The notes beneath the pieces were generated by a model. It searched no databases and was not told where the DNA came from. It worked only from the letters and a program-made list of their open reading frames with translations. This document shows, piece by piece, positions 26,579-36,259 of a stretch of DNA of 64,000 nt. Within the stretch, counting starts at the first letter, position 1; each line of letters begins with the position of its first letter. Where the stretch lies: positions 248,001-312,000 of the forward strand of contig NZ_KB907549.1 of NCBI RefSeq assembly GCF_000382125.1, in the 5' to 3' direction. Position numbers and translations under genes: made by a program. Source of the DNA: Eudoraea adriatica DSM 19308. GTDB lineage: Bacteria > Bacteroidota > Bacteroidia > Flavobacteriales > Flavobacteriaceae.

Positions 26579-28177
26579 ATGGCTATTATAATCACAAAAA
26601 AGCATTTAATCCCCTTCTTTTTACTTTCACTGCTAATTTCATGTAACTCACCTCAAATAGCAGGGATAAAAGTTGAATCGGATTCCAGGTCCATCTCAAA
26701 ATCCTATAAAAAACCTGTTTTTACAACAGACATTCGTTTAGAGAAGATAAAGGACATTGCTCCACAAATGCATGCATTGATCGAAGAGCATGCCAAAGAG
26801 CGTCACATCCCCGGAGTGACCTATGGGATTGTTGTTGACACCAATCTGGTAGTTGCCTCGGCGACAGGGATGTTGGATATAAGCAAGGAACTGCCTGCAA
26901 AGACCAGTTCTGCATTCAGAATTGCATCTATGAGTAAAAGTTTTACTGCGATGGCAATTATGAAATTACGCGATGAAGGCAAGCTATCACTTACTGATCC
27001 TGCGGTGAATTATATCCCCGAAATGGGAGGATTAGAATACCTCACTGCAGACTCCCCTGACATAACAATAGAAAACCTTATGACAATGACCGCTGGTTTT
27101 CCTGAGGATAACCCGTGGGGAGACCGCCAATTGGATGAAACAGATCAAATGCTCCTGGACCTTCTTGCGGATGGTATTGCCTTTTCCAACCCGCCCTCCT
27201 ATACATTTGAATACAGCAATACCGGATATGCCCTGTTGGGCAATATAATCAGTCGTGTTTCCGGAATGCCCTACCAGCGATATATCAAAGAGAATATTTT
27301 AATGCCACTTGGCATGAAACATACCTATTGGGAATATGCCAATATCCCAAAAGAACAATTAGCTATAGGATACCGATGGGAAGACGACCAATGGAAACTG
27401 GAACCAATGCTTCATGATGGATCTTATGGAGCAATGGGGGGCTTAATTACATCCATAGAAGATTTTAGTAAATATGTGAGTTTTCACCTATCTGCCTGGC
27501 CACCCAGAAGTGATCCGGAAAGCGGTCCCGTTAAACGTAGTACGCTTAGAGAAATGCATACACCTCAATTTCCCACTTTAAATACTGGAGCAACAGATTT
27601 TAACAATAAACCATGTGCAACTGTATCCGGATATGGCTACGGATTAGGGATCCATACCAATTGCAAAGGCCTGAAATTGGTAAGGCATGGAGGCGCCTTA
27701 CCGGGTTTTGGAAGTAATTATGTCTTCTATCCCGACTATGGAATTGGGATAATGGCCTTTGGCAACCTTACTTATACAGCGCCATGGCCACTTAAAAAAA
27801 TTGAAAAATTACTATTCGAGACCTTGGAATTAGAACCCCGTAAACTTCCTATATCAGATATTCTAAGGGAGCGAAAACAACAGGTTAAACAATTAATTAA
27901 AGGATGGAATCCTGAATTGGAACAGGAACTCCTGGCTGAGAATTTTTACATGGATAAATCGCGTGAGCACCGTATGGCAGAAGCTAAGGGAATTTTTGAT
28001 AAGGCGGGTACAGTTCTGGAAATCGAAGAAATTGTGCCCTATAATCAGCTGCGGGGCAGATTTAAAATTAGCACGGAGAAAGGATTCATCAATGTCTTTT
28101 TTACCCTTACTCCGGAAAAAGAAGCGAAATTACAGCAACTGACTTTATCATTTGAACCTAACTCCCAAAAAAAGTAA
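26579..28177 (+). CDS. Serine beta-lactamase-like hydrolase, lipoprotein
   Basis: A 532-residue protein with signal peptide and lipobox (LLISC near residue 22). The class C beta-lactamase/DD-peptidase fold spans about 60-420: SxxK is Ser117-Met-Ser-Lys120, the Tyr-x-Asn motif is in EYSNTGYAL, and the third motif is in VRHGGALPG. A C-terminal domain of about 100 residues follows. Such enzymes include esterases, D-aminopeptidases and peptidoglycan enzymes; the true substrate is unknown. The start codon comes 1 base after the MscS stop, and the gene ends inside a terminator hairpin. Confidence 0.87.
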   Translation: MAIIITKKHLIPFFLLSLLISCNSPQIAGIKVESDSRSISKSYKKPVFTTDIRLEKIKDIAPQMHALIEEHAKERHIPGVTYGIVVDTNLVVASATGMLDISKELPAKTSSAFRIASMSKSFTAMAIMKLRDEGKLSLTDPAVNYIPEMGGLEYLTADSPDITIENLMTMTAGFPEDNPWGDRQLDETDQMLLDLLADGIAFSNPPSYTFEYSNTGYALLGNIISRVSGMPYQRYIKENILMPLGMKHTYWEYANIPKEQLAIGYRWEDDQWKLEPMLHDGSYGAMGGLITSIEDFSKYVSFHLSAWPPRSDPESGPVKRSTLREMHTPQFPTLNTGATDFNNKPCATVSGYGYGLGIHTNCKGLKLVRHGGALPGFGSNYVFYPDYGIGIMAFGNLTYTAPWPLKKIEKLLFETLELEPRKLPISDILRERKQQVKQLIKGWNPELEQELLAENFYMDKSREHRMAEAKGIFDKAGTVLEIEEIVPYNQLRGRFKISTEKGFINVFFTLTPEKEAKLQQLTLSFEPNSQKK

Positions 28178-28202
28178 AGAGCGCCAATGCGCCCCTTACT
28201 TT
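28171..28202. terminator. Bidirectional terminator hairpin between convergent genes
   Basis: AAAGTAA (28171-28177) pairs with TTACTTT (28196-28202), and GCGC (28181-28184) pairs with GCGC (28189-28192) around a CAAT loop; a 3-by-3 internal region separates the two stems. A-rich sequence before and T-rich sequence after serve both directions. The stop codon of the serine hydrolase lies in the left arm. Confidence 0.7.
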
Positions 28203-28267
28203 AATTTGGAATTTAAATGTTAAACCTATTTTTGCCATTGCCGGCTTACAATTCTAACCTTATGCAA

Positions 28268-29632
28268 CTATTCTATCAGCTCTTCAATTGCTTTATTTAT
28301 ATTTTTCTTTGTTAAAAATTCTTCAAGAACCTCTTCGAGACTCGGTTTCCCGATAGATTGAAGGTCATAAAAAACTCTTGTGCTTGGTTTTCTTATAGTT
28401 ATCACCCTGTTTAAATCAATGGGTGTGCCAATGACTACTGCTTCACAATCACAGCTATTTATAGTAACTTCTAAATCCCTGAGTTGATTAGCCCCATACC
28501 CCATGGCAGGCAATAATTTGCCAATTCCCGGATACGTCTCAAAGGTATCCTCCAATTGCCCAACCAAATAAGGCCTTGGGTCTACTACCTCCGATGCTCC
28601 AAATTTTTGTGCAGCCAATGTACCGGCTCCGAGCTTCATGCCCCCATGTGTTAATGTAGGCCCGTCTTCTACCACCAGAACCCTTTTATTTTTTATAACT
28701 GAAGAATCCGCTACTCGTATTGGTGAAGCAGCATCAATCACAATTGCTCCCGGTACCACCTGTGAAATTAGTTTTCTAAGTTTATGAACATCTTTTGGAC
28801 GAGCACTGTCTATTTTGTTTATAATCACAACATCAGACATCTTTAAAGTCACCTCTCCAGGATAATATTTTATACCATGGCCTGCCCTGTGCGGATCCGT
28901 AACGGTAATATGTAAATCAGATTCATAAAATGGAAAATCATTGTTACCTCCGTCCCAGACAATAATGTCGCAACCATCCGGATCATTCTCAGCCGCCCTT
29001 ATGATATCTTCATAATCCACGCCCGCATAAATAACATTTCCCCGTACAATATGAGGTTCGTATTCTTCCATTTCCTCAATGGTGCAATCATATTTCTCAA
29101 GGTCTTCCAGGCGGGCATATCGTTGAACTCGTTGCGCCTCAAGGTCTCCATAGGGCATCGGGTGCCGTATGGCAACAACTTTAAATCCTTTGTCAATAAG
29201 AATCTCAATTATTCGTCTGGCAGTCTGGCTTTTTCCACAACCTGTTCGGGTAGCTCCTATACTTATTATGGGTTTTGTACTTTTAATGGAGGTGTCTTCC
29301 CTGCCCAACAACACAAAATTTGCCCCTACAGTATTTACCAAAGCACTTTTATGCATAAGTTCTTCATACGAGATATCCGAGTAAGAAAAAATAACATCGT
29401 CAATTTTATGTTCAACAATTAAGTTTTGCAGGTCTTTTTCATCATAAATCGGAATGCCAGCAGGATATAATTCTCCTGCAAGTGAAGCCGGGTATTTACG
29501 ATTTAAGATATTTGGTATCTGTGCTGCGGTAAAAGCTACTACCTCGTAGCTTTCATTATCTCTGTAAACTGTATTGAAGTTGTGAAAATCACGGCCGGCA
29601 GCTCCCATGATAAGGATTCTTTTTTTTATCAT
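28268..29632 (-). CDS. Cyclic 2,3-diphosphoglycerate synthetase homologue
   Basis: A 454-residue nucleotide-binding protein. An N-terminal domain begins KKRILIMGAAGRDFHNFNTVYRD, the family hallmark. A variant P-loop ISIGATRTGCGKSQTARRI is near residue 130, followed by IRHPMPYGDLE, VDYEDI and VVIINKIDSARP, like a GTPase or ATPase NKxD motif. The characterised enzyme makes cyclic 2,3-diphosphoglycerate in thermophilic methanogens; bacterial homologues are annotated by similarity and their product is not established to my knowledge. The gene is alone on the minus strand with a 370-base upstream region. Confidence 0.8.
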   Translation of the reverse strand: MIKKRILIMGAAGRDFHNFNTVYRDNESYEVVAFTAAQIPNILNRKYPASLAGELYPAGIPIYDEKDLQNLIVEHKIDDVIFSYSDISYEELMHKSALVNTVGANFVLLGREDTSIKSTKPIISIGATRTGCGKSQTARRIIEILIDKGFKVVAIRHPMPYGDLEAQRVQRYARLEDLEKYDCTIEEMEEYEPHIVRGNVIYAGVDYEDIIRAAENDPDGCDIIVWDGGNNDFPFYESDLHITVTDPHRAGHGIKYYPGEVTLKMSDVVIINKIDSARPKDVHKLRKLISQVVPGAIVIDAASPIRVADSSVIKNKRVLVVEDGPTLTHGGMKLGAGTLAAQKFGASEVVDPRPYLVGQLEDTFETYPGIGKLLPAMGYGANQLRDLEVTINSCDCEAVVIGTPIDLNRVITIRKPSTRVFYDLQSIGKPSLEEVLEEFLTKKNINKAIEELIE

Positions 29633-30002
29633 GCTCGATTATTTTTAGATTCATTTATTTTATCGAAGATAAGCCGGTATTACAATTCCGGAAATGATAA
29701 GAATCATGTTTGGATGCACCAGACCGAAAGTACCCGAACGATTCAAAAAACATATAATAGCGCGTATTATGTTCCTCCCCATTTTTATTTGTGTGATCTG
29801 TTGTACTGAAACTTAAGGAATTTGCAAGTTGAACAGTTTGAAATCTAACTGATCATGCTTTTATAGTGAATATTCCTATAAAAAAATATAAGTGCTACGC
29901 ATAAACACACATCGGGTTTGTAGCTGAAAGCAAACTTCTTTGCCAGCTTATTCATGCCTAAAGAAAAATGCTATCTTCGTATGAGGTCTAAAAGCATTTC
30001 CT
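29633..30002. promoter_or_regulatory. Divergent intergenic region
   Basis: A 370-base region between the starts of the cyclic-DPG synthetase homologue (leftward) and the large MscS channel (rightward), so it should contain both promoters. ATAATA-GCGCG-TATTAT at 29754-29770 is a 17-base inverted repeat that could be an operator. TATCTTCG at 29972-29979 resembles a Bacteroidota -7 box (7 of 8) 24 bases before the ATG, but no clear -33 accompanies it. Short ORFs here have no coding character. Confidence 0.35.
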
Positions 30003-32459
30003 ATGTTACGAAAATTTAATTCACACCTGGGATCATTTCTCATTGCGGTTTTCTTTACTATTCCTGTAGTTATACAATCGCAGGCAACTCCCAACACAAA
30101 AGAGGCTGATACAACTTTGGGCAATCAACCCAAGCCTGTACCTGTGTTTAACATAATGGAGGAGATAGAACGTACAATAAAGCAGCTAAATCAGATTGAG
30201 AAGAAAATTGAGCCTAGGAAAAGTGTCATGAAAATTGATTCCATGCTGCCACTTTATGTTGATTTTATTAGTGGAAGCCGGAAAGATGTGCAAAGATTCA
30301 TGATAGCGAATCCAAACAGACAAAAAGTAGATAATCAAATCAAAAAATGGAATGGGTTTCTAGACTATTTAAGAGATTGGGAATCTACAATAAATGACTA
30401 CGAAGAGCGAAATTCAATATTAGCCGAAGAAATATATTTTAGTGACAAAACCTGGGAGTTAACCTATCAAAATGCTGAGTTGGAAAATGTTCCTTCTCCC
30501 CTGCTGTCTGATATAAAAAATGTCCAGCAGGAAGTAAAAGCCATTTACAAGAAAATTAAAGATGAAAATAATTATTACCTGAGACTGGAATCCAGAATAA
30601 GTGATCAGGTTTTTATTATTGAAGAAGTCATTGAAGAATTGATTGCTCTAAAAAATTCCAAGGTGTACCAATTATTTTATTTAAGACATCCACCCTTATG
30701 GAAAACCTCTTTTAAAATAGTTAAAAAAGATACTGCAGAAAAAGCGGGAGTAGAATCAATTACGGGAAATATTTCAAATATTTTCAGTTTTATAAAGTCA
30801 AGTGAAAATGATATTTACTTATTTATATTAATCATTGCTCTTTTCTCAACAGTGATTGTTTACTTGAAAAGGATTTTTCTTAAATACGATTTTAAAGAAC
30901 CGCGCGAAGATTTGCAAAATGCCAAAGATCTTATAACAAAACGAACAGCATGGTGTATCGTCTTTATTACGATTTTATGCGCCATATTTTTCTTTATAAA
31001 TACCCCTCAGCTTTTTGATGATATTCTGGCCTTATTACTTCTTATTTCTACCTTACCATTGTTGCAACCATATTTGGATAGGCGATTTAAAAATATCATT
31101 TACTTTATAATTCTGATTTTCGTTCTTGATGTTAGTAAAACTTATTTTTGGTTTTCATCACCACATTACAGGCTATACATCTTGTTTCAGGCACTGCTGA
31201 TTGCCTCTATTTTGTTCTATTTCACCTATCCGTTTTTAAGAACAAAGGAGTTATATAAAAAGGGAAAGGGTGCTTTCCTGATTAGACTAACGCCTGTAGT
31301 ATATTTTTTCATAATTATCTCCGTTATCTCCAATGTTTTAGGATACACTAACCTGACCGATTTAGCCATAAAAATTTGCATCCAAAGTAGTGTATTATTT
31401 ATCGTCTTCTATGCAATTCTAAAAACCGCAGATGCCCTTTCAATCGGGATTATACACAATAGTTATTGTAGAAAAAATGATTATGATCCGATAAAAAAAA
31501 GTACAATTGAGTTAAAAGTATTGCAGTCTTTAAGAATCCTGATAGGCATATTTTGGGCTATCTATTTTCTTAAGATGATAGATCTGCTAAGGCCGCTGAC
31601 AGAATTATTAAATGGTATCCTTACTGAACCTTACAAAGTGGGAGGCATTACTTTTACCCTGGACACATTGTTGTTATTTATTGGTATTCTTGCCGCTTCT
31701 TTTATTATTACAAGTTTTATTTCTTTTCTGTTAGATGGCAAAGAGATTAATTTAAAAATAGTAAAATTACCAAAAGGGATTCCGGCAGCTATTTCATTGG
31801 TAATCCGTTATTTTATACTGGCTTTTGGCTTTATTTTAGCCCTTTCCGTTCTTGGAATAGATTTAAGTAAATTTAATTTAATGGCCGGTGCCCTTGGCTT
31901 AGGAATCGGTTTTGGCCTGCAAAATATTGTTTCAAACTTTATTTCGGGCATCATATTAGTATTTGAAAGACCCATTTTGCCCGGAGACAGCGTAGAAGTA
32001 AACAAATTACTGGGTACAGTTAAAAAAATCGGTGTGCGGTCATCCAAGATTAGTACGTATGAAGGTGCAGAGGTTGTGGTTCCCAATAATAATTTAATTT
32101 CGAATGATCTGATCAATTGGACCCTATCTGACAATATCAAAAGAATTGAGATTGTAGTTGGAACCAGTTACGATTCAGACCCCAACCGGATTCTTAAACT
32201 ACTGGTTGAGATCGCCATTGGGCATGAGGATGTTCTGGAAACGCCGCAACCTAAAGCTCTATTTAGCCAATTTGGTGAGAGTTCATTAGACTTCAGGCTT
32301 CTTTTCTGGGTTCATTTTGAAAAGGGCCTGCAAACTAAAAGTGATGTAACTTTAGGTATTTATAACAAATTTAAAGAACTAAATATTGAAATCCCATTCC
32401 CACAACGCGTGGTTCATTTACCAAAGGGATTTAATGATATTCGGGAAACTGAAAATTAA
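30003..32459 (+). CDS. Large mechanosensitive channel (MscS/MscK-type)
   Basis: An 818-residue protein. The signal peptide (about residues 1-28, VVIQSQ) leads into a periplasmic coiled-coil region (about 45-230). About ten or eleven membrane helices follow, and the MscS core is at the C-terminus. The pore helix reads FNLMAGALGLGIGFGLQNIVSNFISG, with the beta domain starting FERPILPGDSVEVN and the strand IKRIEIVVGTSYDSD. The architecture parallels MscK/YbiO-like channels. It is distinct from the small MscS at 25.7 kb. Confidence 0.9.
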   Translation: MLRKFNSHLGSFLIAVFFTIPVVIQSQATPNTKEADTTLGNQPKPVPVFNIMEEIERTIKQLNQIEKKIEPRKSVMKIDSMLPLYVDFISGSRKDVQRFMIANPNRQKVDNQIKKWNGFLDYLRDWESTINDYEERNSILAEEIYFSDKTWELTYQNAELENVPSPLLSDIKNVQQEVKAIYKKIKDENNYYLRLESRISDQVFIIEEVIEELIALKNSKVYQLFYLRHPPLWKTSFKIVKKDTAEKAGVESITGNISNIFSFIKSSENDIYLFILIIALFSTVIVYLKRIFLKYDFKEPREDLQNAKDLITKRTAWCIVFITILCAIFFFINTPQLFDDILALLLLISTLPLLQPYLDRRFKNIIYFIILIFVLDVSKTYFWFSSPHYRLYILFQALLIASILFYFTYPFLRTKELYKKGKGAFLIRLTPVVYFFIIISVISNVLGYTNLTDLAIKICIQSSVLFIVFYAILKTADALSIGIIHNSYCRKNDYDPIKKSTIELKVLQSLRILIGIFWAIYFLKMIDLLRPLTELLNGILTEPYKVGGITFTLDTLLLFIGILAASFIITSFISFLLDGKEINLKIVKLPKGIPAAISLVIRYFILAFGFILALSVLGIDLSKFNLMAGALGLGIGFGLQNIVSNFISGIILVFERPILPGDSVEVNKLLGTVKKIGVRSSKISTYEGAEVVVPNNNLISNDLINWTLSDNIKRIEIVVGTSYDSDPNRILKLLVEIAIGHEDVLETPQPKALFSQFGESSLDFRLLFWVHFEKGLQTKSDVTLGIYNKFKELNIEIPFPQRVVHLPKGFNDIRETEN

Positions 32460-32560
32460 TACAACTTTCCTGCTTAGGGTGTATTCTATTGAATTCTGAG
32501 ATTCGATATTAGTTGAAAAAAGCCGTTTTCTAATGGCTTGCAGAAAATAAAAAACTTTCG

Positions 32561-32845
32561 GTGACAAATAAATGGAACGTAAATAATATCCCTGAGCTAC
32601 ATCCCCGGATAGTTGCGAGGTGCAGGGAAATCGAATTCTCAATGCCATCAGATCTTTATATTGGCAGCTTGTTAAAAACAATTATTGCATCAAAACCCAA
32701 TGCAAAACTGCTTGAACTGGGCACGAAAATAGGCTTCTCCTTATCGTGGATGATAGATGGTATGGAAAATCTTGAGAACAGGGATGAAATTAATCTGGCA
32801 AAGTTTAATTGGTCTGCCGGGGTAATTGCTGTAGCGAAAAAATAG
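32561..32845 (+). pseudogene. Internally deleted O-methyltransferase remnant
   Basis: A GTG-started frame of 94 codons. The first about 70 residues match the N-terminus of flavobacterial class I O-methyltransferases (MPSDLYIGSLLKTIIASKPN, then LLELGTKIGFSLSWMIDGM). The text then jumps straight to the typical C-terminal end (LENRDEINLAKFNWSAG...VAKK). The SAM-binding loop Asp and the catalytic core, roughly 100 residues, are absent, so a functional methyltransferase is not possible. The junction is near 32765-32775 and the reading frame is preserved. The SAM motif also reads LGTKIG where intact relatives have LGTGIG. It could be expressed as a small protein of new function, but decay is the simpler view. 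Confidence 0.7.
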
Positions 32846-32866
32846 ATGAGCTGATAAGACAGGAAA

Positions 32867-33640
32867 ATGGGTAGAGTACATTTATTTGAACTTGAAGATC
32901 AAAGCTGGCTCCCGGCTTTCCTAAGAAATTATGGGACAGATTTCCTGCAATTCCTGTCAAATAAAACCAAAATGTACAAGCCTGTTATTCCAATACTTGA
33001 AAAAGGCCTTAAAAAGTCTGGTCAAAACCGCATACTCGATCTTGGATCAGGGGGTGGTGGTGGCCTGCTATGGTTAAACTCAGAACTTAAAAAGACAACC
33101 CCCAATTTAAAAATCATACTGACAGATTATTATCCCAATATTTCTGCATTTGAATATACACAGAGGCAAGCTGATAATTTTGAATTTATAACAAAATCCA
33201 TAGATGCCAGAAATGTACCAAAAGAATTAAAGGGATTCCGAACCATGTTTTTGTCTTTGCATCACTTCAAACCAAAAGACGCCCAACAAATTTTACAAAA
33301 TGCTGTGGACACTAATTCTTCTATAGGAATATTTGAAGCCTCGGAACGGAGCTTTCCCAGTTTGCTGGCTATGTTTTTATCGCCAATAACAGTCCTTTTA
33401 ACAACACCTTTCATTCGCCCTTTTAAATTTGGAAGAATACTTTTTACTTATCTTATCCCCATTGTTCCGCTATTTGTTTGGTGGGACGGAATTGTTTCTT
33501 CCCTGCGCACCTATTCTGTAAGGGAAATGCAGAAATTGGTTGAAGACCTGGATAATAAAGAAAGTTTTGATTGGGAAATAAACAGGATCAAATCAGGTCC
33601 CGGAATTATTCTTTACCTTTTGGGAACTATAAAAGAATAG
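32867..33640 (+). CDS. Class I SAM-dependent methyltransferase
   Basis: A 257-residue protein with SAM motif ILDLGSGGGGGLLWL (about residues 57-71), the acidic strand IILTDYYPN and post-motif FRTMFLSLHHF. Two hydrophobic segments in the C-terminal half (LLAMFLSPITVLLTTPF and ILFTYLIPIVPLFVWW) suggest membrane contact or a lipophilic substrate. The acceptor is unknown. It starts 21 bases after the methyltransferase remnant and 78 bases before the patatin gene start I prefer. Confidence 0.78.
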   Translation: MGRVHLFELEDQSWLPAFLRNYGTDFLQFLSNKTKMYKPVIPILEKGLKKSGQNRILDLGSGGGGGLLWLNSELKKTTPNLKIILTDYYPNISAFEYTQRQADNFEFITKSIDARNVPKELKGFRTMFLSLHHFKPKDAQQILQNAVDTNSSIGIFEASERSFPSLLAMFLSPITVLLTTPFIRPFKFGRILFTYLIPIVPLFVWWDGIVSSLRTYSVREMQKLVEDLDNKESFDWEINRIKSGPGIILYLLGTIKE

Positions 33641-33718
33641 TTTTATGAGAATATGGACCCCCGGAATATCACAATTTTAAAACCCTACTACTATAAATTT
33701 AAAAATAAAAGGTATTCC

Positions 33719-36043
33719 ATGATAAGAAAACACTTTAGAATTATCTTCCTTGCGCTTTTATTGGGGATCATTCCAACACTTTCAGCACAGGAAAAAAAAC
33801 CAAAAGTTGTTGTGGTATTGAGTGGTGGCGGGGCTAAAGGAATAGCTCATATTCCATTGATTCAAACCCTTGATTCTTTAGGAATTGTCCCTGACCTCGT
33901 ATTGGGAACCAGCATGGGCAGTATCGTTGGTGGTTTGTACGCCATGGGTTATAGTGGTGACAGTATTGCCAATATTGCCAGGAATGCCAACTGGGATGAT
34001 CTGTTAGGTGGCGATATTAGTCTGTCTGATGTTAGCGTAGAAGAAAAAAGCGAATTTAACAGGTACCTGGTAAATTTAGATTTACAAAAAGGAAAACCAA
34101 AAATAAATAGTTCACTAATAAATGATCATAAGCTAAGAGAATTTTTATCTACGCTTGCCTATCCTGTTTATTACATTAATGACTTTGACAGTTTATCTAT
34201 CCCCTTCAGAGCTATAGCCACAGATATTGTGAATGGCAGGGAAGTAGTCATAAGCGGGGGATCTATTATGCTCGCCATGAGGGCAAGCATGTCTATTCCC
34301 AGTATTTTTAAACCTGTACCTTATAACAATACGCTTTTAGTTGATGGAGGCATACTCGATAATTTTCCAACGGATATTGCCAAAGAAATGGGTGCCGATA
34401 TTATTATAGGAAGTGATGTTGGTGGCGGCATGGCACCTATTGAAAAATTGGATAATATTGCCACTATTTTGTTTCAAACAGGAATGTTGACCAGTAATCT
34501 TAAGAATCCGGAGAACCGAAAACTATGTGATGTACTCATAGATCATATCCCAAATTTAAGTTATTCTACAGGAGATTTTTCAAAAAGCAATGAGATCTAC
34601 GAAGAGGGCAAAATTGCAACACTTCAGAACACGGATGCCTTAGTCGCCTTAGCTGAAAAGTTGAAAAAATATCCCCAAAGAAATCATGAACTTCCCTATA
34701 TAGAACCTGAATTTATTTTAGATACGATAATCTTTAAAGATATCAGCAAGGCCAATATGGATCTTGTGAAGGCAAGAACCAATGTTGAAACGGGCATAAA
34801 ATACACGCCCAAAGAATTTGTAGCAGGCATAGACCGGGCAATGGGAACCAATCTTTTTAGTCAGATTACCTATGCTCCGGTTATTCTGGATAAAAAACGA
34901 GGAATAGAAATTACTGGCTTGGAGAAGTCCAGGCATCAGCTAAAAGGATCCTTGCATTATGATGGTTACAGAGGGGTTGGCTTAATTTTAAATTACACAG
35001 GCAGAAATATTATTGGTGATGCCTCCAGATTCCTCATCACCCTCGATGTTGCAGAACAACCCGGCTTTAGAATACAGTATCAGAAAAATTTTGGAACATA
35101 TAAAGAATGGTGGTGGCGATCCGAATTTTTTGGGGAGCAATTAAAACAAAAAATTTATTTGAATGGTGAAGTTGCGGATAATATAAAATATAATTACTTC
35201 CTATTTGATAATGAGATCAATAAAAATATTAATTCACTACACAGTTTTATCGGCATTGGGATCAACTATAATTATTCTGAAATAAAACCCGTAATTAACC
35301 CGGACATTAACGATGGTATACTTTTTCTCAAGGATTATTTTTATAACAATACTGAAATTTATGCCCATTATACACGAAATACACTCAATAATGTTTTCTT
35401 CTCCAGTAGAGGTTCATATTTTAAAGTGAAACTTGGAAGGTCTTTACTAAATGATTTTAATCTTTCTTATAGTGATAATACTATTATGGATGTTAATGGA
35501 AAGACAAACGGCTATACAAAACTAAAAGTGGGGCTGGAGAAACGAATTCCTTTTCAAACAAAAATTACCGGAATTGTTGGTGGGTCTTTTGGTTTTATTC
35601 TTGAAGATGAATTGCAATCTAATGATCTCTCCTTCACAGATTACGGATATGCCGCAAAATACTTTTTAGGCGGAAATACAGTCACCCCAAATAAAGAAAA
35701 CTCTTTGTTTCCGGGATTGCGTCAGGATGAATTAAATGTTAATCAATTCATCAAACTAGATCTTGGACTTCAGATAAATCCCATAAAAAAATGTTTTATT
35801 ACACCGCACTTGAATATCGCCTCCGTTGGTTTTAATGATTTCAATGAATACATCAAAGATGCATTTTCACCCGATGGGAACTGGCAGGAAAATTTCGAGA
35901 CTAGCTTATTGCTCTCGGCAGGGGCAACTTTCTCCTATAATTCACTTCTGGGCCCGGTTAATTTTGATGTGTCCTGGGTAAATGACATTAATAAGATCAG
36001 ATTGACTTTCAGTGTAGGTCTCCCATTCAACCGGTCCAATTGA
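33719..36043 (+). CDS. Patatin-like phospholipase fused to BamA-type outer-membrane barrel
   Basis: Start chosen at 33719 because MIRKHFRIIFLALLLG...LSAQ is a good signal peptide; the ATG at 33653 would put 22 polar residues before it. The 774-residue protein has an N-terminal patatin domain: the oxyanion loop SGGGAKGIAH, the nucleophile GTSMGS and the dyad Asp in DGGILDNFP. A POTRA-like segment (about residues 325-395) and a C-terminal 16-strand-type beta barrel follow (bacterial surface antigen). The architecture matches PlpD-type class V-like autotransporters, where the lipase may be displayed or released. It probably follows the methyltransferase in one transcript. Confidence 0.9.
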   Translation: MIRKHFRIIFLALLLGIIPTLSAQEKKPKVVVVLSGGGAKGIAHIPLIQTLDSLGIVPDLVLGTSMGSIVGGLYAMGYSGDSIANIARNANWDDLLGGDISLSDVSVEEKSEFNRYLVNLDLQKGKPKINSSLINDHKLREFLSTLAYPVYYINDFDSLSIPFRAIATDIVNGREVVISGGSIMLAMRASMSIPSIFKPVPYNNTLLVDGGILDNFPTDIAKEMGADIIIGSDVGGGMAPIEKLDNIATILFQTGMLTSNLKNPENRKLCDVLIDHIPNLSYSTGDFSKSNEIYEEGKIATLQNTDALVALAEKLKKYPQRNHELPYIEPEFILDTIIFKDISKANMDLVKARTNVETGIKYTPKEFVAGIDRAMGTNLFSQITYAPVILDKKRGIEITGLEKSRHQLKGSLHYDGYRGVGLILNYTGRNIIGDASRFLITLDVAEQPGFRIQYQKNFGTYKEWWWRSEFFGEQLKQKIYLNGEVADNIKYNYFLFDNEINKNINSLHSFIGIGINYNYSEIKPVINPDINDGILFLKDYFYNNTEIYAHYTRNTLNNVFFSSRGSYFKVKLGRSLLNDFNLSYSDNTIMDVNGKTNGYTKLKVGLEKRIPFQTKITGIVGGSFGFILEDELQSNDLSFTDYGYAAKYFLGGNTVTPNKENSLFPGLRQDELNVNQFIKLDLGLQINPIKKCFITPHLNIASVGFNDFNEYIKDAFSPDGNWQENFETSLLLSAGATFSYNSLLGPVNFDVSWVNDINKIRLTFSVGLPFNRSN

Positions 36044-36259
36044 TAGGCTTCAGGATTGTGAAGTGTACTTTTAACGTATTACACATCTAATTTTACGGCG
36101 CCCTGGTTTTTTTGTTTGATCCGCTATAAAAAAGGCTATTCGTTTTATGCGCTCTGCATTAGGCATGGCAATATAAGACCTGCAAAATAATGCTATAAAC
36201 CATCCCGCCTTTTTCATCAAAAAACTGTAAATTACCTCTGTGTTTCCAAAAGCTTTCAG

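Noticed and set aside
29582-29809. 75-codon plus-strand ORF in the divergent gap
   Set aside because: It begins inside the opposite-strand gene and crosses the promoter region; no domain or signal.
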